The notes below the pieces were generated by a model, which made no database searches, was not told the DNA's origin, and saw only the letters and a list, made by a program, of their open reading frames with translations. A DNA stretch of 13,846 nucleotides from [Eubacterium] saphenum (GTDB lineage Bacteria > Bacillota > Clostridia > Oscillospirales > Ruminococcaceae): NCBI GenBank assembly GCA_004555855.1, contig SFJQ01000042.1, positions 1 to 13,846 of the forward strand. The letters run 5' to 3'. The translations under genes and the position numbers were made by a program. Shown in pieces: positions 13,739 through 13,846 of this stretch; positions within the stretch are counted from its first letter, which is position 1, and every line of letters begins with the position of its first letter.

Positions 13739-13846
13739 TCACATCGACTTATCGTTTTTCTTGTCGGAAGATTTCGATAAATTATCGTGATTCGGCTGTT
13801 TCTCGGTTTTCGCCGATTTATTATCCAAAAGCTCATCAAATGAAAC
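13739..13846 (-). CDS. Partial CDS, C-terminal charged tail of an upstream gene
   Basis: An open minus-strand frame enters from the window edge and runs 35 codons to a TGA at 13739-13741. The visible residues begin VSFDELLDNKSAKTEK and end SSDKKNDKSM. They are polar, rich in Lys, Asp, Asn and Ser, and probably disordered. The ending resembles the tails of the two VirB6-like proteins (GSDKKDDEEKK and HRKNDHKNDSGKF), and the FDELL segment resembles the repeat core of VirB6-like 2. It may therefore be another cytoplasmic or membrane component of the same system. The 80-base gap to the pilin gene holds a candidate promoter. Which family it belongs to cannot be decided from this fragment. Confidence 0.6.
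   Translation of the reverse strand, partial: VSFDELLDNKSAKTEKQPNHDNLSKSSDKKNDKSM

Noticed and set aside
13452..13790. Plus-strand frame (112 codons) across the pilin and its promoter
   Set aside because: It would be convergent with the pilin gene, is rich in Cys and His without pattern, and covers the regulatory spacer.

Overview
All convincing genes in this window lie on the minus strand, so transcription runs from high to low coordinates. They are packed with gaps of about 0-30 bases, or short overlaps, except for two regulatory-looking spacers around the pilin gene. The set reads as the core of a Gram-positive (Firmicutes-type) type IV secretion/conjugation system: a small two-helix pilin-like protein (VirB2 type), a VirD4 coupling ATPase, two VirB6-type polytopic membrane proteins and a VirB4 ATPase carrying an N-terminal PrgI-like membrane domain. 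Strong AGGAGG-type ribosome sites, the PrgI module and the VirD4-VirB6-VirB4 order point to a member of the Clostridia, perhaps Oscillospiraceae/Ruminococcaceae-like. The taxonomy is inference only.

Layout in transcription order: the C-terminal tail of an upstream gene (13846-13739); a spacer with a candidate promoter and a small hairpin; the pilin (13658-13335); a spacer with a long terminator-like stem-loop; a CPBP (CAAX-type) membrane protease with a TTG start (13228-12248); VirD4 (12229-10241); surface protein A, secreted and anchored by a C-terminal helix (10221-8782); VirB6-like 1 (8751-7159); VirB6-like 2 with a repeat-rich tail (7128-5080); PrgI-VirB4 (5062-2375); a lipoprotein with a degenerate solute-binding fold (2373-1696); a small charged cytoplasmic protein (1694-1278); surface protein B, a paralogue of A (1288-50); and the first 16 codons of another exported protein (49-1).

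Likely cooperation: VirD4 brings substrate to the channel, VirB4 powers assembly, the two VirB6 proteins form the inner-membrane channel, and the pilin builds an extracellular or channel-lining structure. The non-canonical parts are the most interesting. They are the paired Ig-like surface proteins, the solute-binding-like lipoprotein, the membrane protease placed between pilin and coupling protein, and the repeat-bearing VirB6 tail. They suggest accessory or surface-exposed parts of a poorly described Gram-positive secretion machine. No relaxase, integrase, origin of transfer or peptidoglycan hydrolase is visible, so the window alone does not show that the system is a mobile element.

No tRNA, rRNA, CRISPR array or insertion sequence was seen. 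No stretch over 300 bases lacks a gene. The plus strand carries only shadow reading frames.
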